Source of the DNA: Chimonanthus salicifolius
Lineage: Eukaryota > Streptophyta > Magnoliopsida > Laurales > Calycanthaceae
Length of the DNA stretch: 64,000 nt
Direction of reading: 5' to 3'
NCBI GenBank assembly: GCA_013350335.1
Contig: CM023537.1
Coordinates: 48,916,111-48,980,110, forward strand
The notes under the pieces were generated by a model, which had not been told where the DNA came from, searched no databases, and worked only from the letters and a program-made list of their open reading frames with translations. The first letter of the stretch is position 1. Each line of letters begins with the position of its first letter. Below are positions 58,801-63,482 of this stretch, piece by piece. A program made the translations under genes and the position numbers.

Positions 58801-58852
58801 TGGGCGGAGAAATTTGAATAATGGTAGAGTGCGTATGAAGAATGAACGATGA
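1747..58852 (+). CDS. NSUN5: NSUN5/Rcm1-type 25S rRNA cytosine-C5 methyltransferase, split gene, 5' part missing
   Basis: Join of eight exons: 1747-1845, 16587-16640, 25457-25601, 25934-25995, 34333-34420, 36860-36943, 58269-58430, 58509-58852. Seen: every intron starts GT and ends AG, and phases are continuous (0,0,1,0,1,1,1). In order the product carries [20 protein letters not shown], the SAM-binding motif [11 protein letters not shown], motif [10 protein letters not shown] and the catalytic-cysteine motif YSTCS, then [14 protein letters not shown] and [11 protein letters not shown]. This order and wording is that of the NSUN5 subgroup of NOL1/NOP2/Sun methyltransferases, which use S-adenosylmethionine to methylate one cytosine of large-subunit rRNA in the nucleolus (family knowledge). 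The family's N-terminal domain, about half the protein, is absent, so the 5' exons lie before base 1. The gene is expanded beyond 57 kb by intronic transposons. No frameshift or stop interrupts the spliced frame, so it is probably functional. Transcription was not tested. Confidence 0.9.
1846..2529. other. Intron sequence without recognised features
   Basis: AT-rich intron directly after the 1747-1845 exon. A T-run lies at 1976-1986. I see no coding signal and no repeat borders here. Confidence 0.4.
2530..3840 (+). mobile_element. Decayed LINE ORF1 (RRM and following domain)
   Basis: Broken + strand frames resemble ORF1 of plant L1-type LINEs. Near 2555-2640 an RRM-like piece reads [19 protein letters not shown]. 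Near 3090-3140 and 3130-3310 come [13 protein letters not shown] and [18 protein letters not shown], the segment that follows the RRM in these ORF1 proteins. A hydrophilic linker lies at 3425-3697. Stops and frameshifts are frequent and no reverse transcriptase follows, so this is a dead fragment inside NSUN5 intron 1. Confidence 0.55.
3841..5091. repeat. AT-rich intron; GATTCGTA/TCGTACGAT-rich repeat unit at about 3985-4490
   Basis: From about 3985 to 4490 the sequence repeatedly uses ATCGTA/TACGAT words (tgaatcgtattg, atcgtgtattg, atcgtacgataag). The block at 4418-4490 recurs in changed form at 10318-10375, directly beyond the gypsy element. It could be a MITE family, but I could not fix termini or a target duplication. 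The rest, 4490-5091, is plain AT-rich sequence. Confidence 0.35.
5092..5421 (-). mobile_element. 3' end of a LINE (RNase H end, 3' UTR, poly-A), minus strand
   Basis: Read on the minus strand, 5421 to about 5260 encodes [20 protein letters not shown] then [12 protein letters not shown], the C-terminal end of the RNase H domain of plant L1-type LINEs. It is followed by a 3' UTR and a poly-A tract (T-run at 5093-5101 on the + strand). The 5' side is cut by the gypsy LTR that starts at 5422, and I could not find the continuation beyond that element. Confidence 0.62.
5422..6490 (+). repeat. 5' LTR of the gypsy element
   Basis: Starts TGATGCAGAGTC and ends TCCTGGATCA. Aligning by eye with 9209-10311 shows high identity, with a gap of about 50 bases near the end (after gtagatttaggg). 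The family signature ttgaagccttagcctccatg lies at about 5521-5540 and recurs at 9340, 40643 and, inverted, near 42100 and (partly) 14360. Frames inside it (5545-5779) are pyrimidine-rich LTR sequence, not genes. Confidence 0.82.
6957..7640 (+). pseudogene. Gypsy gag tail / aspartic protease fragment
   Basis: The + frames read [17 protein letters not shown], then [16 protein letters not shown] with the D-S-G active-site triad of retroviral-type proteases, then [20 protein letters not shown] and [10 protein letters not shown], then [13 protein letters not shown]. The expected next words, LPPMRDI, continue in a different frame at about 7601-7622, which shows a frameshift. In intact elements RT begins shortly after this point; here it is absent. 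A stop at about 7167 also splits the protease piece. Confidence 0.72.
8205..8519 (+). pseudogene. Chromodomain-like fragment of gypsy integrase C-terminus
   Basis: An open + frame contains [20 protein letters not shown] followed by [17 protein letters not shown]. The pattern F/Y-L-V-K-W-K, a Thr/Trp position, then L-x-P-x-L matches the chromodomain at the end of chromovirus integrases. Key aromatic positions are changed (WITE-type is now RLIE), so the reader function is doubtful. It lies about 0.7 kb before the 3' LTR, where a chromodomain is expected. Confidence 0.6.
9209..10311 (+). repeat. 3' LTR of the gypsy element, end truncated
   Basis: Begins TGATGCAAAGTCAGGCCC after a polypurine tract. 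A 27-base duplication of the 'caacagccaggcc' segment at about 9226-9262 is absent from the 5' LTR. The similarity ends after aaccatattaa (about 10311), about 45 bases before the family's usual TCCTGCATCA end. Confidence 0.78.
10312..11469 (+). other. Intron; repeat word block, then possible LINE inter-ORF remains
   Basis: 10318-10375 is a diverged copy of 4418-4490. From about 10690 to 11469 broken + frames (for example [20 protein letters not shown]) lead toward the LINE endonuclease relic at 11990, so this may be the same LINE's ORF1 end and spacer. I cannot confirm a domain. Confidence 0.35.
11478..11971. mobile_element. hAT-type MITE with 8-bp target duplication
   Basis: Terminal inverted repeats TAGACTTGGCAA and TTGCCAAGTCTA bound a 494-bp segment flanked by ATTGCGAG at 11470-11477 and 11972-11979. 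An 8-bp duplication and TAGRxxTGGCAA-like ends fit hAT non-autonomous elements. There is no coding capacity. The inside is rich in GACCCGAAC/GACCCAAC words. It interrupts a LINE relic. Confidence 0.82.
11980..12430 (+). mobile_element. LINE endonuclease (ORF2 start) relic
   Basis: Across broken + frames it reads MNILMWNV then [13 protein letters not shown] (12000-12070) and, further on, [20 protein letters not shown] followed by [11 protein letters not shown] (about 12260-12350). These match the start and middle of the endonuclease domain of plant L1-type ORF2 (typically MxxxxWNxRGLG and TNVYGPN). Many stops are present. No RT follows, so it is a fragment. Confidence 0.6.
12431..13291. other. 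Intron without recognised features
   Basis: AT-rich sequence between the LINE relic and the solo LTR. I see no motif, border or coding signal. Confidence 0.4.
13297..14558 (-). repeat. Solo LTR of the gypsy family, minus orientation
   Basis: Boundaries TGATGCAGG...CTCTGCATCA are flanked by a perfect 5-bp duplication CTATG (13292-13296 and 14559-14563). On the minus strand it carries the family signature (14349-14385: caccaaaccctcaagggg on +) and ends CCTGCATCA like the 5' LTRs at 5422 and 40405. With no internal region and one TSD pair, this is an LTR-LTR recombination product. The 170-codon minus frame at 13621-14133 is LTR sequence. Confidence 0.85.
14582..16288. mobile_element. hAT-type non-autonomous transposon with palindromic subterminal repeats
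   Basis: Termini CAGGGGTCAAAA and TTTTTTTACCCCTG are flanked by an identical 8-bp duplication GTCCGAGC (14574-14581; 16289-16296), as for hAT elements. The first 450 bases hold many copies of ATCGGCCGAT and relatives; the right end has tcggccgatatatcggccga (about 16220-16240). Such subterminal repeats bind hAT transposase in known systems. The interior is AT-rich and without a transposase, so it depends on an element elsewhere. It sits 15 bp from the solo LTR. Confidence 0.88.
15712..16030 (+). repeat. Two tandem copies of a 159-bp unit inside the hAT element
   Basis: tatttcattattatctatgg begins at 15712 and again at 15871. The two copies run in parallel through 'aaacctataaaataatacatgaa' to 'tttcctttta', with only scattered differences by eye. 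This is a simple internal duplication of the transposon. Confidence 0.8.
16297..18059. other. NSUN5 intron flanks; repeat of unknown type from about 16900
   Basis: 16297-16586 and 16641-16880 look like single-copy intron around the 54-nt exon. From about 16900 to 18059 the composition changes (CATGC/TGCAT-rich, GC higher) and leads into the repeated primer-binding site. It may be the non-coding interior of a minus-strand LTR element. No protein similarity was seen. Confidence 0.35.
16587..16640 (+). CDS. NSUN5: NSUN5 exon of 54 nt
   Basis: An 18-codon exon in phase 0 at both ends, encoding [18 protein letters not shown]. It follows a pyrimidine-rich tract ending tttcag and is followed by GTGTGC, a weak donor but still GT. 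The protein joins exactly: ..SVILQ + GKASCMV.. and ..EPGWE + VLDACSAPG, which is the family's continuous sequence. The exon lies 14.7 kb from the previous one and 8.8 kb from the next, with transposons on both sides. Confidence 0.87.
18060..18205 (-). repeat. Tandem ~29-bp repeats of a retrotransposon primer-binding site
   Basis: Four to five units begin GCTC(T/C)GATA(C/T)CAAAT: at about 18062, 18089, 18119, 18149 and a decayed one at 18179, each followed by ATGATACAGGACAA-like spacer. The reverse complement, TTGATATCAGAGC, matches the plant initiator-Met tRNA primer site (TGGTATCAGAGC). The site therefore belongs to a minus-strand LTR element whose 5' LTR lies to the right (18203 on). Confidence 0.65.
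18203..19000 (-). repeat. Minus-strand LTR, part 1 (continues at 23373)
   Basis: Begins tgtaggaaaa directly after the repeated primer sites. It includes a purine-rich stretch at 18780-18870. It is broken at TGCTTACAAGTA (18989-19000), which is repeated at 23361-23372, where LTR-like sequence resumes. Assignment as an LTR rests on the adjacent primer sites; its other copy is not in the window. Confidence 0.45.
19163..19412 (-). repeat. 3' LTR of the minus-strand copia element
   Basis: 250 bp, starting TGTAGAATAAGAG on +. It matches 22995-23244 with about twenty differences by eye. It includes tatatataaaagaaag, a likely TATA region read on the other strand. The LTR-internal junction to ctccccctcaag is the complement of the polypurine tract. 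Confidence 0.85.
19552..22239 (-). pseudogene. Copia gag-pol remains (minus strand)
   Basis: In minus-strand order: [14 protein letters not shown], the gag CCHC zinc knuckle (about 22137-22090); [16 protein letters not shown], the protease active site (21885-21830), running straight into FDHF; the integrase tail with [10 protein letters not shown] and [18 protein letters not shown] (about 21660-21550); RT with [11 protein letters not shown] (about 20360), where the second residue of the usual YVDD is Phe; RNase H with [15 protein letters not shown] and [14 protein letters not shown] (19824-19560). The integrase zinc finger and first catalytic Asp are deleted, and stops interrupt the frame, so it is dead. 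Confidence 0.83.
22995..23244 (-). repeat. 5' LTR of the minus-strand copia element
   Basis: 250 bp, a direct repeat of 19163-19412. On the minus strand the LTR end TTCTACA is followed at once by tagtattagcc, a mutated initiator-Met tRNA primer site. Confidence 0.85.
23373..24989 (-). repeat. Minus-strand LTR, part 2, then intron
   Basis: Picks up directly after the second TGCTTACAAGTA and so continues the LTR of 18203-19000. It probably extends to about 24060-24110 (cttgcacccatgactagcc, gtgtaacgtgtatgc), but no partner LTR allows a precise end. 24110-24989 is AT-rich with no recognised features. Confidence 0.35.
24990..25340 (-). mobile_element. Possible LINE/retroposon 3' fragment, minus strand
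   Basis: On the + strand a ttttatttttatttttgaac run precedes text like that at the 3' ends of the other minus-strand LINE pieces here (5092-5421, 40045-40400): acaacaaaaagaaagtgatattaatag, then a short GC-richer stretch. No domain is recognisable, so the call rests on layout only. It ends about 110 bases before the motif I exon. Confidence 0.3.
25457..25601 (+). CDS. NSUN5: NSUN5 exon with SAM-binding motif I
   Basis: 145 nt, starting in phase 0 after acceptor gtgaag and ending one base into a codon before donor GTATCC. It encodes [19 protein letters not shown], the glycine-rich SAM-binding loop and first helix, followed by [17 protein letters not shown], whose acidic residue after the second strand binds the SAM ribose in this fold. 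The split Asn codon (A|AT) is completed by the next exon. Confidence 0.93.
25934..25995 (+). CDS. NSUN5: NSUN5 exon, SAM adenine-binding region
   Basis: 62 nt. The first two bases (AT) complete the Asn codon begun in the previous exon, and the frame then reads [20 protein letters not shown] up to donor GTAGAT. In family members the matching segment reads (I/V)EVxHxDFL and carries the acidic residue near the adenine of SAM. The intron before it is only 332 nt, the only short intron in this part of the gene. Confidence 0.9.
25996..26436. other. Intron 4 start, no features
   Basis: AT-rich intron between exon 25934-25995 and the pogo-like transposon. Nothing else is recognised. Confidence 0.5.
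26437..27410 (-). mobile_element. Pogo-like (Tc1/mariner) DNA transposon, deleted copy
   Basis: Terminal inverted repeats CAGTAAAACC (26437) and GGTTTTACTG (ending 27410), flanked by TA/TA (26435-26436 and 27411-27412). The ends and the neighbouring aattaataa/ggtcccaa words match plant pogo/Lemi1-type elements. The minus strand keeps the C-terminal transposase piece at 26933-27280. At 974 bp it lacks the N-terminal DNA-binding and DDD catalytic parts, so it is non-autonomous. Confidence 0.85.
26933..27280 (-). pseudogene. C-terminal fragment of pogo-like transposase
   Basis: A 115-codon open frame reads [20 protein letters not shown] followed by [17 protein letters not shown]. The pattern of an A(I/M)xF(V/I)xxAW helix, then T(I/V)xNC(F/W)RHxxI, is the conserved end of plant pogo/Tigger-like (DDE_1) transposases. 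The upstream catalytic region is missing. The frame is still open without stops, which suggests the internal deletion is fairly recent. Confidence 0.75.
27540..29552 (-). mobile_element. LINE ORF1 remains, minus strand
   Basis: On the minus strand, from about 29520 to 29145, frames give [13 protein letters not shown], then an RRM-like piece [20 protein letters not shown] and [15 protein letters not shown]. Later come pieces such as GMDSECIST (about 28690) and a Ser/Gly-rich linker (27540-27780). Order and wording fit ORF1 of plant L1-type LINEs (RRM near the start, long linker before ORF2). Frames are broken by many stops. At about 29552 it abuts copia pol without a clear border. Confidence 0.5.
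29580..29790 (+). repeat. 5' LTR of the coding-free element
   Basis: Matches 31883-32073 from 'atttagtagatttatatg' to 'tttttctaca'. It has about 16 extra bases near its start. The first bases read TA rather than TG. Confidence 0.83.
31883..32073 (+). repeat. 3' LTR of the coding-free element
   Basis: Starts TGTTGTTTTATC right after the polypurine tract and ends TTTTTCTACA, followed by the TSD TGAGG. Confidence 0.85.
34166..34265 (+). repeat. Possible tRNA-like SINE fragment before the motif IV exon
   Basis: gagtgatggccaagaaccca resembles a pol III A box, and gaattcgattcccact resembles a B box (GGTTCGANTCC) about 40 bases later. No tail or TSD is visible, so this is a weak call. Confidence 0.3.
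34333..34420 (+). CDS. NSUN5: NSUN5 exon with motif IV (DPSCSGSG)
   Basis: 88 nt after acceptor gttcacag, with donor GTGATG. It encodes [20 protein letters not shown] then DYLLPSYTP plus the first base of a Gly codon. The cysteine of DPSC is the one that, in RNA m5C methyltransferases of this family, helps release the product. A (CT)-rich tract just upstream, about 34280-34303, adds to the polypyrimidine signal. Confidence 0.93.
34421..35199. other. Intron 5 start, no clear features
   Basis: AT-rich intron with T-runs at 34605-34615 and 34745-34752. I see no domain similarity. Confidence 0.4.
35200..36640 (+). mobile_element. Decayed LINE ORF2 end: zinc-finger region and RNase H, + strand
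   Basis: Broken + frames give [21 protein letters not shown] and [15 protein letters not shown] (about 35577-35690), the zf-RVT region after LINE RT. An RNase H piece follows, [20 protein letters not shown] and [20 protein letters not shown] (about 36240-36360), then [13 protein letters not shown] (about 36381-36420). The RNase H D-G is changed to V-S and the frame has stops. A SINE lies between the two parts. Confidence 0.62.
35966..36140 (-). mobile_element. tRNA-derived SINE, minus strand
   Basis: Read on the minus strand: ccacatgggtgtagctcaac, with an A box GTAGCTCAACTGG, then a B box GGGTTCGAGCCC 35-40 bases on (complement at 36073-36084), a body, and an A15 tail (T-run 35966-35980). 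Spacing and sequence match tRNA-derived plant SINEs. Clear target duplications were not found. It interrupts the LINE relic in NSUN5 intron 5. Confidence 0.82.
36860..36943 (+). CDS. NSUN5: NSUN5 exon, helix before the catalytic motif
   Basis: 84 nt. It opens with GT, completing the Gly codon of the previous exon, and encodes [20 protein letters not shown] then ALAHALT, ending one base into the next codon before donor GTATGT. The QxxALxHAL helix is conserved in the family directly before the FPxxxRxVYSTCS segment, which the next exon supplies 21.3 kb downstream. Confidence 0.92.
36944..40044. other. Intron 6, first part: microsatellites and unclassified repeats
   Basis: Contains (CA)n at 37660-37681, (CT)n at 37779-37806 and mixed CT/CA at 37923-37950. 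Bases 38450-39850 have higher complexity, with TCTGCAACT/CTGCAAC words repeated (39250-39420). They may be a non-coding retroelement interior; no LTR pair was found. No coding potential is supported. Confidence 0.4.
37660..37950. repeat. Microsatellite cluster (CA)n and (CT)n
   Basis: Pure ca repeats at 37660-37681, pure ct repeats at 37779-37806, and a ct run then ca repeats at 37923-37950. Useful only as a length-polymorphism locus. Confidence 0.9.
40405..41470 (+). repeat. Left LTR of the inverted-LTR insertion
   Basis: Its first 650 bases are the reverse complement of 41688-42350. Both copies keep cagtttctatattcagtctt near the outer end. The primer site directly after its end proves + orientation. 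Confidence 0.82.
41688..42350 (-). repeat. Right LTR, reversed and truncated
   Basis: Reverse complement of about 40405-41055. The break lies at ccttaaaaaaaaggcggaag, where the left LTR has cttccgccttttttc, so the joint falls in an A/T run. Confidence 0.8.
43548..43823 (+). repeat. 5' LTR of the full-length copia element
   Basis: 276 bp, TGTTGTGGAACCC...ATTATTCAACA. A short direct repeat cagtgtccaagttcaa occurs twice (about 43590-43625). Confidence 0.92.
44560..48760 (+). pseudogene. Copia gag, broken by an insertion and stops
   Basis: Starts near 44560 with [18 protein letters not shown], is cut at 44621, and resumes at 47945 with [20 protein letters not shown] then [18 protein letters not shown]. 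At least four in-frame stops follow (48058, 48328, 48385 and 48488 regions). The gag body reads [20 protein letters not shown] and ends with a basic [18 protein letters not shown], the start of a CCHC knuckle whose last part has lost its frame. No functional capsid can be made. Confidence 0.82.
44622..47939. mobile_element. 3.3-kb solo-LTR-like insertion within the copia gag
   Basis: The copia gag frame is cut exactly here. The segment begins TATAACGCCCCG and ends GGGTCATTACA, near-inverted TRTAA/TTACA ends typical of long gypsy LTRs. Flanks CCTCA (44617-44621) and CCTAA (47940-47944) look like a 5-bp TSD with one change. No protein-coding similarity was found in 3.3 kb. It contains a dry AT-rich body with (atg/cat)-rich stretches at 45130-45560. 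It may be a solo LTR of a Tekay/Del-like element, but the family assignment is only inferred from length and ends. Confidence 0.62.
48800..50050 (+). pseudogene. Copia protease and integrase
   Basis: [16 protein letters not shown] (about 48816-48870) is the aspartic protease site. 49114-49950 is a 278-codon open stretch: gag-pre-integrase [26 protein letters not shown], a core with [20 protein letters not shown], and [20 protein letters not shown] with the third acidic residue. Two defects are visible: the zinc-finger CxxC reads CEPY, and the usual SDN of the second catalytic Asp reads SNG, so the Asp is lost. A frameshift near 49800 moves the integrase tail to another frame. Confidence 0.85.
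50355..51430 (+). pseudogene. Copia reverse transcriptase
   Basis: Spread over several frames: [40 protein letters not shown], then after a frameshift near 50690 [34 protein letters not shown], then [11 protein letters not shown] with the intact YVDD motif (50953-50985), followed by a stop and another shift. [20 protein letters not shown] and [20 protein letters not shown] complete it. At least three frameshifts or stops make it inactive. Confidence 0.86.
51430..51912 (+). pseudogene. Copia RNase H
   Basis: [20 protein letters not shown] (51433-51492) holds the first acidic residue. After a stop at 51530, frames give [40 protein letters not shown] and [15 protein letters not shown], ending at LLDIFEPA and a stop at 51910-51912, directly before the polypurine tract. 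The wording is very close to RNase H of the minus-strand copia at 19552-19824, so both are of one lineage. Confidence 0.88.
51920..52203 (+). repeat. 3' LTR of the full-length copia element
   Basis: 284 bp, TATTGTGGGACCC...ATTATTCAACA. The tgtccaagttcaatgtattt repeat is duplicated differently from the 5' LTR. The first dinucleotide is TA instead of TG. Confidence 0.92.
53440..53600. repeat. Block of inverted ATCGTGCGAT/ACTCGTA words
   Basis: agtcgcgagccgactcgtac and atcgcacgatttttt...aaatcgtgcgattcaa form local inverted repeats. Similar ATCGTACGAT words occur at 4418-4490 and 10318-10375. Probably the end of a short DNA transposon, but the borders are unresolved. Confidence 0.35.
55100..55410. 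repeat. Cluster of interspersed palindromic ATCGGACTTCCGAT repeats
   Basis: About eight copies or half-copies of TATCGGACTTCCGAT, at roughly 55112, 55134, 55159, 55180, 55259, 55285, 55305 and 55366-55400, separated by 20-50 bases of unrelated spacer. Spacers are too uneven for a tandem array. Confidence 0.75.
56669..56745 (+). repeat. Possible copia LTR start fragment
   Basis: TGTTGTGGGACCC, the start shared by the copia LTRs in this window, breaks the LINE RT frame here. The following sequence does not match their bodies and no LTR end was found. Confidence 0.35.
56746..58268. other. Intron 6, last part; no recognised features
   Basis: AT-rich, apparently low-repeat intron before the catalytic-motif exon. 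An accepted splice signal (tttttttatag) closes it. Confidence 0.45.
58269..58430 (+). CDS. NSUN5: NSUN5 exon with the catalytic motif YSTCS
   Basis: 162 nt after acceptor ttttatag. The first two bases complete the Phe codon; the frame then reads [40 protein letters not shown] and [12 protein letters not shown]. The TCS cysteine is the nucleophile in family members. The frame is open upstream to 58229, but those bases are intron, ending in a T-rich acceptor tract. Donor GTAAGT at 58431 is a perfect consensus. Confidence 0.92.
58431..58508 (+). other. 78-nt exitron-like intron of NSUN5
   Basis: GTAAGT donor, pyrimidine-rich end and ctgcag acceptor. The length is 78 = 26 x 3 and the frame stays open through it, so retention would add [20 protein letters not shown] plus SFSPTAA minus one boundary residue instead of breaking the protein. 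Confidence 0.75.
58509..58852 (+). CDS. NSUN5: NSUN5 terminal exon
   Basis: Starts after acceptor aactgcag. Splicing out 58431-58508 gives GLPVFEG-SEHLLRTD, which restores the GSEHLLR spacing of plant NSUN5 proteins as I know them. [18 protein letters not shown] completes the methyltransferase fold. A basic, low-conservation tail of about 80 residues follows (for example [10 protein letters not shown] and [11 protein letters not shown]) to a TGA at 58850-58852. Basic C-terminal tails are common in nucleolar members. The exact C-terminus is less certain than the fold. Confidence 0.85.
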
Positions 58853-61800
58853 TCTCAAATGTATGCCAAGTTGAAAATCTAATGCAAAAGAATTATGGTT
58901 ATAGTTGGTAAAGTTTTACCTGCCCAAGTAGCACACATCCGAGAATGCCCTTTTGGTAAGAAAATATTGAAATGTCAAATGCTGGCCCTTTGATATGTAT
59001 AATTTAATCAGGTATATTTGCAACCCAAGTGTTAGAGATTCACATTTGATTTTTAATGGGGTAGACTGAGAAACAACTTAAAATTAGAACTTGTTGTAGA
59101 TCTTTTGATTGAACAGTCTGTCTGAACATTTTGAATCAGCATTTGACATTAAAAGTAGTTCTGAACTTCTGATGTAGGGAAAATGACCCTTTCTTCTGCA
59201 GAAGCGCAACTCACCTATTTGGTGTTGCTTTTAATGCAGAATAAGTGAGATCCTGTGCTAGCCACTTCCACATCGACGAAATCACCAGTTTATTTTCACC
59301 ACATCCAAAAGGATCCGAGCTGTCATGAATCCCGGCATATCAATACTGCCTGAGAAGATTACAGGCTGACAAAGTAAATTTCCAACTTCCGTTCTGAGTG
59401 AAACATTTCAAAGAAAACTAATTGGTTTTAAATCTTTCTTTCATGAGAGTGACGGTTACAACCTTAAAGTGGCAACCTGATATCAAACACCTTTACTCAC
59501 CTGACACAAGGACCTATCCATCCAAACTCTTTACTTTTACCAAATCATGCATTTGCGATCCAATGATAAATTCTACAGAGATGCTTGAACTTGTCACCCA
59601 AAGCCTTCTGCTGCCAGCTTGGTCACACCTTCCAAGTTGAAGTTTTCAATTCTCACCTCCCTTTGCTATATATGTTACCTGTAAATCCCTATCTGATTCT
59701 GAATTTCTGACCCAGGTCTTTGGTTCATCTTCTGCTGAATACCTTCTTCACTGGATCTTTCTCATGGGATTTTTTGCTGCTTCCATGTCTTCTTGTCTCT
59801 GAGGGATTGCCTGGCGGCTGAGTGTGTCCTCGGTGGGTGTCTTGACTCTGGACAATCATTCTCATTCAATTGCATCTTAGAGAGTCCAGATCGTCTGCAG
59901 TTGCAATGGAAAGAAAATTCTCTATTTAACTTCTAGACCCAAATACCCTTCAATAGATCCGCAATTCAACTTTAGCACTATTTTCAGTTCCCTTCAACAA
60001 CTTTGTGCTCCGTTAGCAACTTAGTAGTACCATTCAACACTTCAACCGTCAACTGGATCTTGCTTTTAAAATTTGAATCTTATCCTGTTTGGTTGCAACT
60101 GTGGAAGTTTCATGCCTTAAAACTCAATCTTAAACAAGATGAGTTAACTCTCTCTCTCTCTTCAAGTCATCATCAACGTCGTCATCATCAGAATCAAAAT
60201 CTCATCTATCTTAGGTTGGCTTTTAGTTATACTTCATTTGACCTTATAATAAATTATATATTCATTTACCCCACTATTTACAATGTTTCCCGACTCATCC
60301 GGAGTTAATATTTATGGAACTCAACTCGATCCGACTCGACTCGACCTGAATTCTCAACTCGAATTCTAACACAAATCAATTTGAATTCCGACCTGACCCG
60401 AGTTACAACCCTAGTTCTATGTTTCAATAATCTACCCCTCCTCCTTGTTCTTACAACTTATATCCTCTCCATCTTATGCACTGAGGTTCTCATTAGCTTT
60501 CTACTTATGTGATTCAAACTGCCTAAACATGTTTTTCTTTAATTGTCATCTATTAGAGTTATTTATAATACAATCATTTCTAACTCTATCATTTAAAGAT
60601 AATATATTTATCCAACACAGCATGAGCATATTCATCATGGTAATTTTTTATATTTGTCGTTTCTTCAATGTCCAACACACTGCTTCAAAGAGCATTGAGG
60701 GTCTAATAATTGCTTTATAAGATCATCTCTTCAAGCAAAGTAGATTATCATAACATAAAATGAAATTTCACTAGCTTATCCACATTTTACCTACTCAGCT
60801 TCCAATCCTATTAATTATATCTCCAAAAGGTTCCACCATAGACTTTTACTATCAAAACTTATCACGATGTGCTACTAGTCATTTCCTATTTTAATTAAGT
60901 CGCCTTTTCAATCTTCTATCCAACTAAAACTACTCTCGATGTATTTTATTTTAGTTTTAATTTTCAAACCTTTTGTCTCAAAAGTTTTTCTCTAAAATTC
61001 TAACATGTTATTAAGTTGTCAATTCATCTACCAAATTAATGCCAGATTATTTGTGAAAAAAATAAAACACCACAATTTGTCTTAAATTATATTGGGTTAT
61101 CCAATATTAATGCAAAAACAAAATGGACTTAAAGCACAAAATGGATTTCTTTTTCGTTTCGACCACCTTTTCATTTCTACTTCTTCTATGTTGTAATCTA
61201 CTAATTTGTGAAATATTTTATACTTTGGTTACTCTACTTACACAAATATCTTTTCTAATAAATTAATGAAATCATTTCTAATTATTAAATTACAAAATTA
61301 CTCATTTATGCTATCTTCTATCTTTTAATAAAACTGATTAAAAAATCATTTCTTTTAATTAGATTAATTAAATATAACATAATTATTTAGGTAAAAAATT
61401 TAATTGCTCAGTTTTGCTAATTATACATTAATTAGACTAAATACACAATTAAATTTTTATTTAGATTAAGTAAAGTACTTGTTCCCTGATTAAGCTATTT
61501 TCTTTTATCATACTACCTTCTATATTTTTGTCGAATTAAACAACTAATTTTTTTTATTTAGATTGATAATTCTCTAAACATTTTCAATATCTCAATTATG
61601 CCATTTTTCTACAATAACTAGTCTAATTATACAATTAATTTTTTAATTAAATTATTAAATCAACATTTGTAATTTCTCGAATAAACTATCTTTTCTATGT
61701 TAATTAGTTCTACTTACAAAACTAAAATTATATACACTGCATATATTTGTGGATAGAAAAACATCTATTATGAGATGATGCATGTATCTTTTTTGCACTT

Positions 61801-62838
61801 ATTTGATTGAATACTAATAGAAACTGCTATGCAGCATAAGAGGGTTTTACCATCTATTTTTCTAGTATATGAATAATTAGCCAAGTAAATGAATTCAGCC
61901 TTGTTACAAGGTAAAAGGATAAAATTTTTAAAATCTCATTATTGTCACTTGTAACATTGAAATGTTTTTAAGTTCTATAAATAAAGTTAAAGTTATCTAC
62001 CCTGAATTTACCAAATAGGATTTAAATAATGAAAAACGTGGTAGTAAGAAGAAACCCTTGGTTTTTAAGCTCCTGAAGAAAACCCTACTTCCAATTTCTT
62101 GGATTTTTTGTCCAATTATATTTTTGTTTGAGTCCAATATAATAAATTCAAACCTCCTTAAATTAACAAGTGATAATTCCACCTTATTATATTTTTATTT
62201 ATGTAGATGAAAATAATTAATTACAACATTTTTCATAAATTTAAACTATTTTTCATATGGTTATTTTTTATTTTCATTTTTTAAACAAACCATCAAATTG
62301 CCAACGATGAAGACAAAATCGAAATGGTTTTGCTTAAATCTAAAAATATTTTTTTATAAATTCAGCATGTTCATTTTGTCGAAATTATATCCTTGATGGT
62401 AGAGCATAAATTCTGTTATTTTTACCCGAAGGTGTCCAAAGATCTTATCCATAGAAAATTATATCCAACTAATCTTTCAAGGTATGTACATCACTCTACA
62501 AAATCTTTTATGCGATGAGGAGTAATTCTAACTATAAATAGCACAAAAAGATTTAAGAGAAAATTGAACTTAAAATCTCTCTCCTATTATAAGGGAGCTT
62601 TCTTGAAGATCACACTAACCTCCCTTAAGTTAGGTCAAACTAAGCTCCCTTGAGTTAGGACGATATTTTCGTGAGGGACAAATATGCACAAACTAAGGTA
62701 TATTTTTCAGACTTAAAAAAAAAAAATTGAGTAAAGAGGATAGGTTTCTTTTGCTCACCAAGATAAGGCTTGGTTCCAAAACGTCGAGATTTCGTGATCC
62801 GATAGAAATCCATATTTCACGACACTTGTTAGATAATA
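58853..62838. other. NSUN5 3' flank and AT-rich intergenic DNA
   Basis: 58853 to about 59250 should include the 3' UTR; I see no decisive polyadenylation signal. 59200-60000 is mixed sequence with no coding support. 60280-60420 has GACTCGACTCGACCTGA/GACCCGAGTT words like those of hAT MITEs. 60900-62800 is very AT-rich. Short frames there are not credible genes. Confidence 0.45.
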
Positions 62839-63217
62839 CTCCGTTTATCTCAAAATACATGTCCTATATGTATTTTGAGTTTGTTTCAAATTACTTGTCT
62901 TATTTCTTTATTTTCACATTAAATGAAATATTCAACATTTTCAATGAGTTCTAAATCACCTTCTAATATGATAGAAAGATGATCTTCTTTTATAAATTTT
63001 AATTTACCCAATATTCTTTAATTATTTTCTATAAAATTAAGAAAAACTGACTGAATACTAAATTAAATTCATTGAAAATTACTCGTAATCTTATTATTCA
63101 TATAATGTTCATATTGATTTAAAAAATCTATTAATAGACTTTGGCACTCCATGCAAAAACAATCTTCAAAAAATAATTTTTTTTTGAAATAAGACAAGTA
63201 TTTTAAAATGGAGAGAG
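62839..63217. mobile_element. Stowaway-like MITE
   Basis: Ends ctccgtttatctcaaaatac and gtattttaaaatggagagag are imperfect inverted repeats, flanked by TA on both sides (62837-62838; 63218-63219). The 379-bp size, AT-rich core and CTCCGTT-like end fit Tc1/mariner-derived Stowaway-like elements. Confidence 0.65.
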
Positions 63218-63482
63218 TATAAAAAAAATCCTCACATAATTTTTTATATAAAATTTACTTAAAGAAAATATATTTTTTATATAAAATTACTTAAAGAAAA
63301 ATAAACAAAGTGACTTTTCTTCTTATCCTTCAATTATATTGAAAGAACATCGAGCTAAGATAAGAAACACCCTTGACTGTCCATCTTTAAAAAGTATTTA
63401 ATCTTTTCATAGCGGTTGATAAAATGCCTGAACCCTTCCTTGGGTGAACGTTCCACTACATGGGCCTGGCTTGTGTTTGCTG

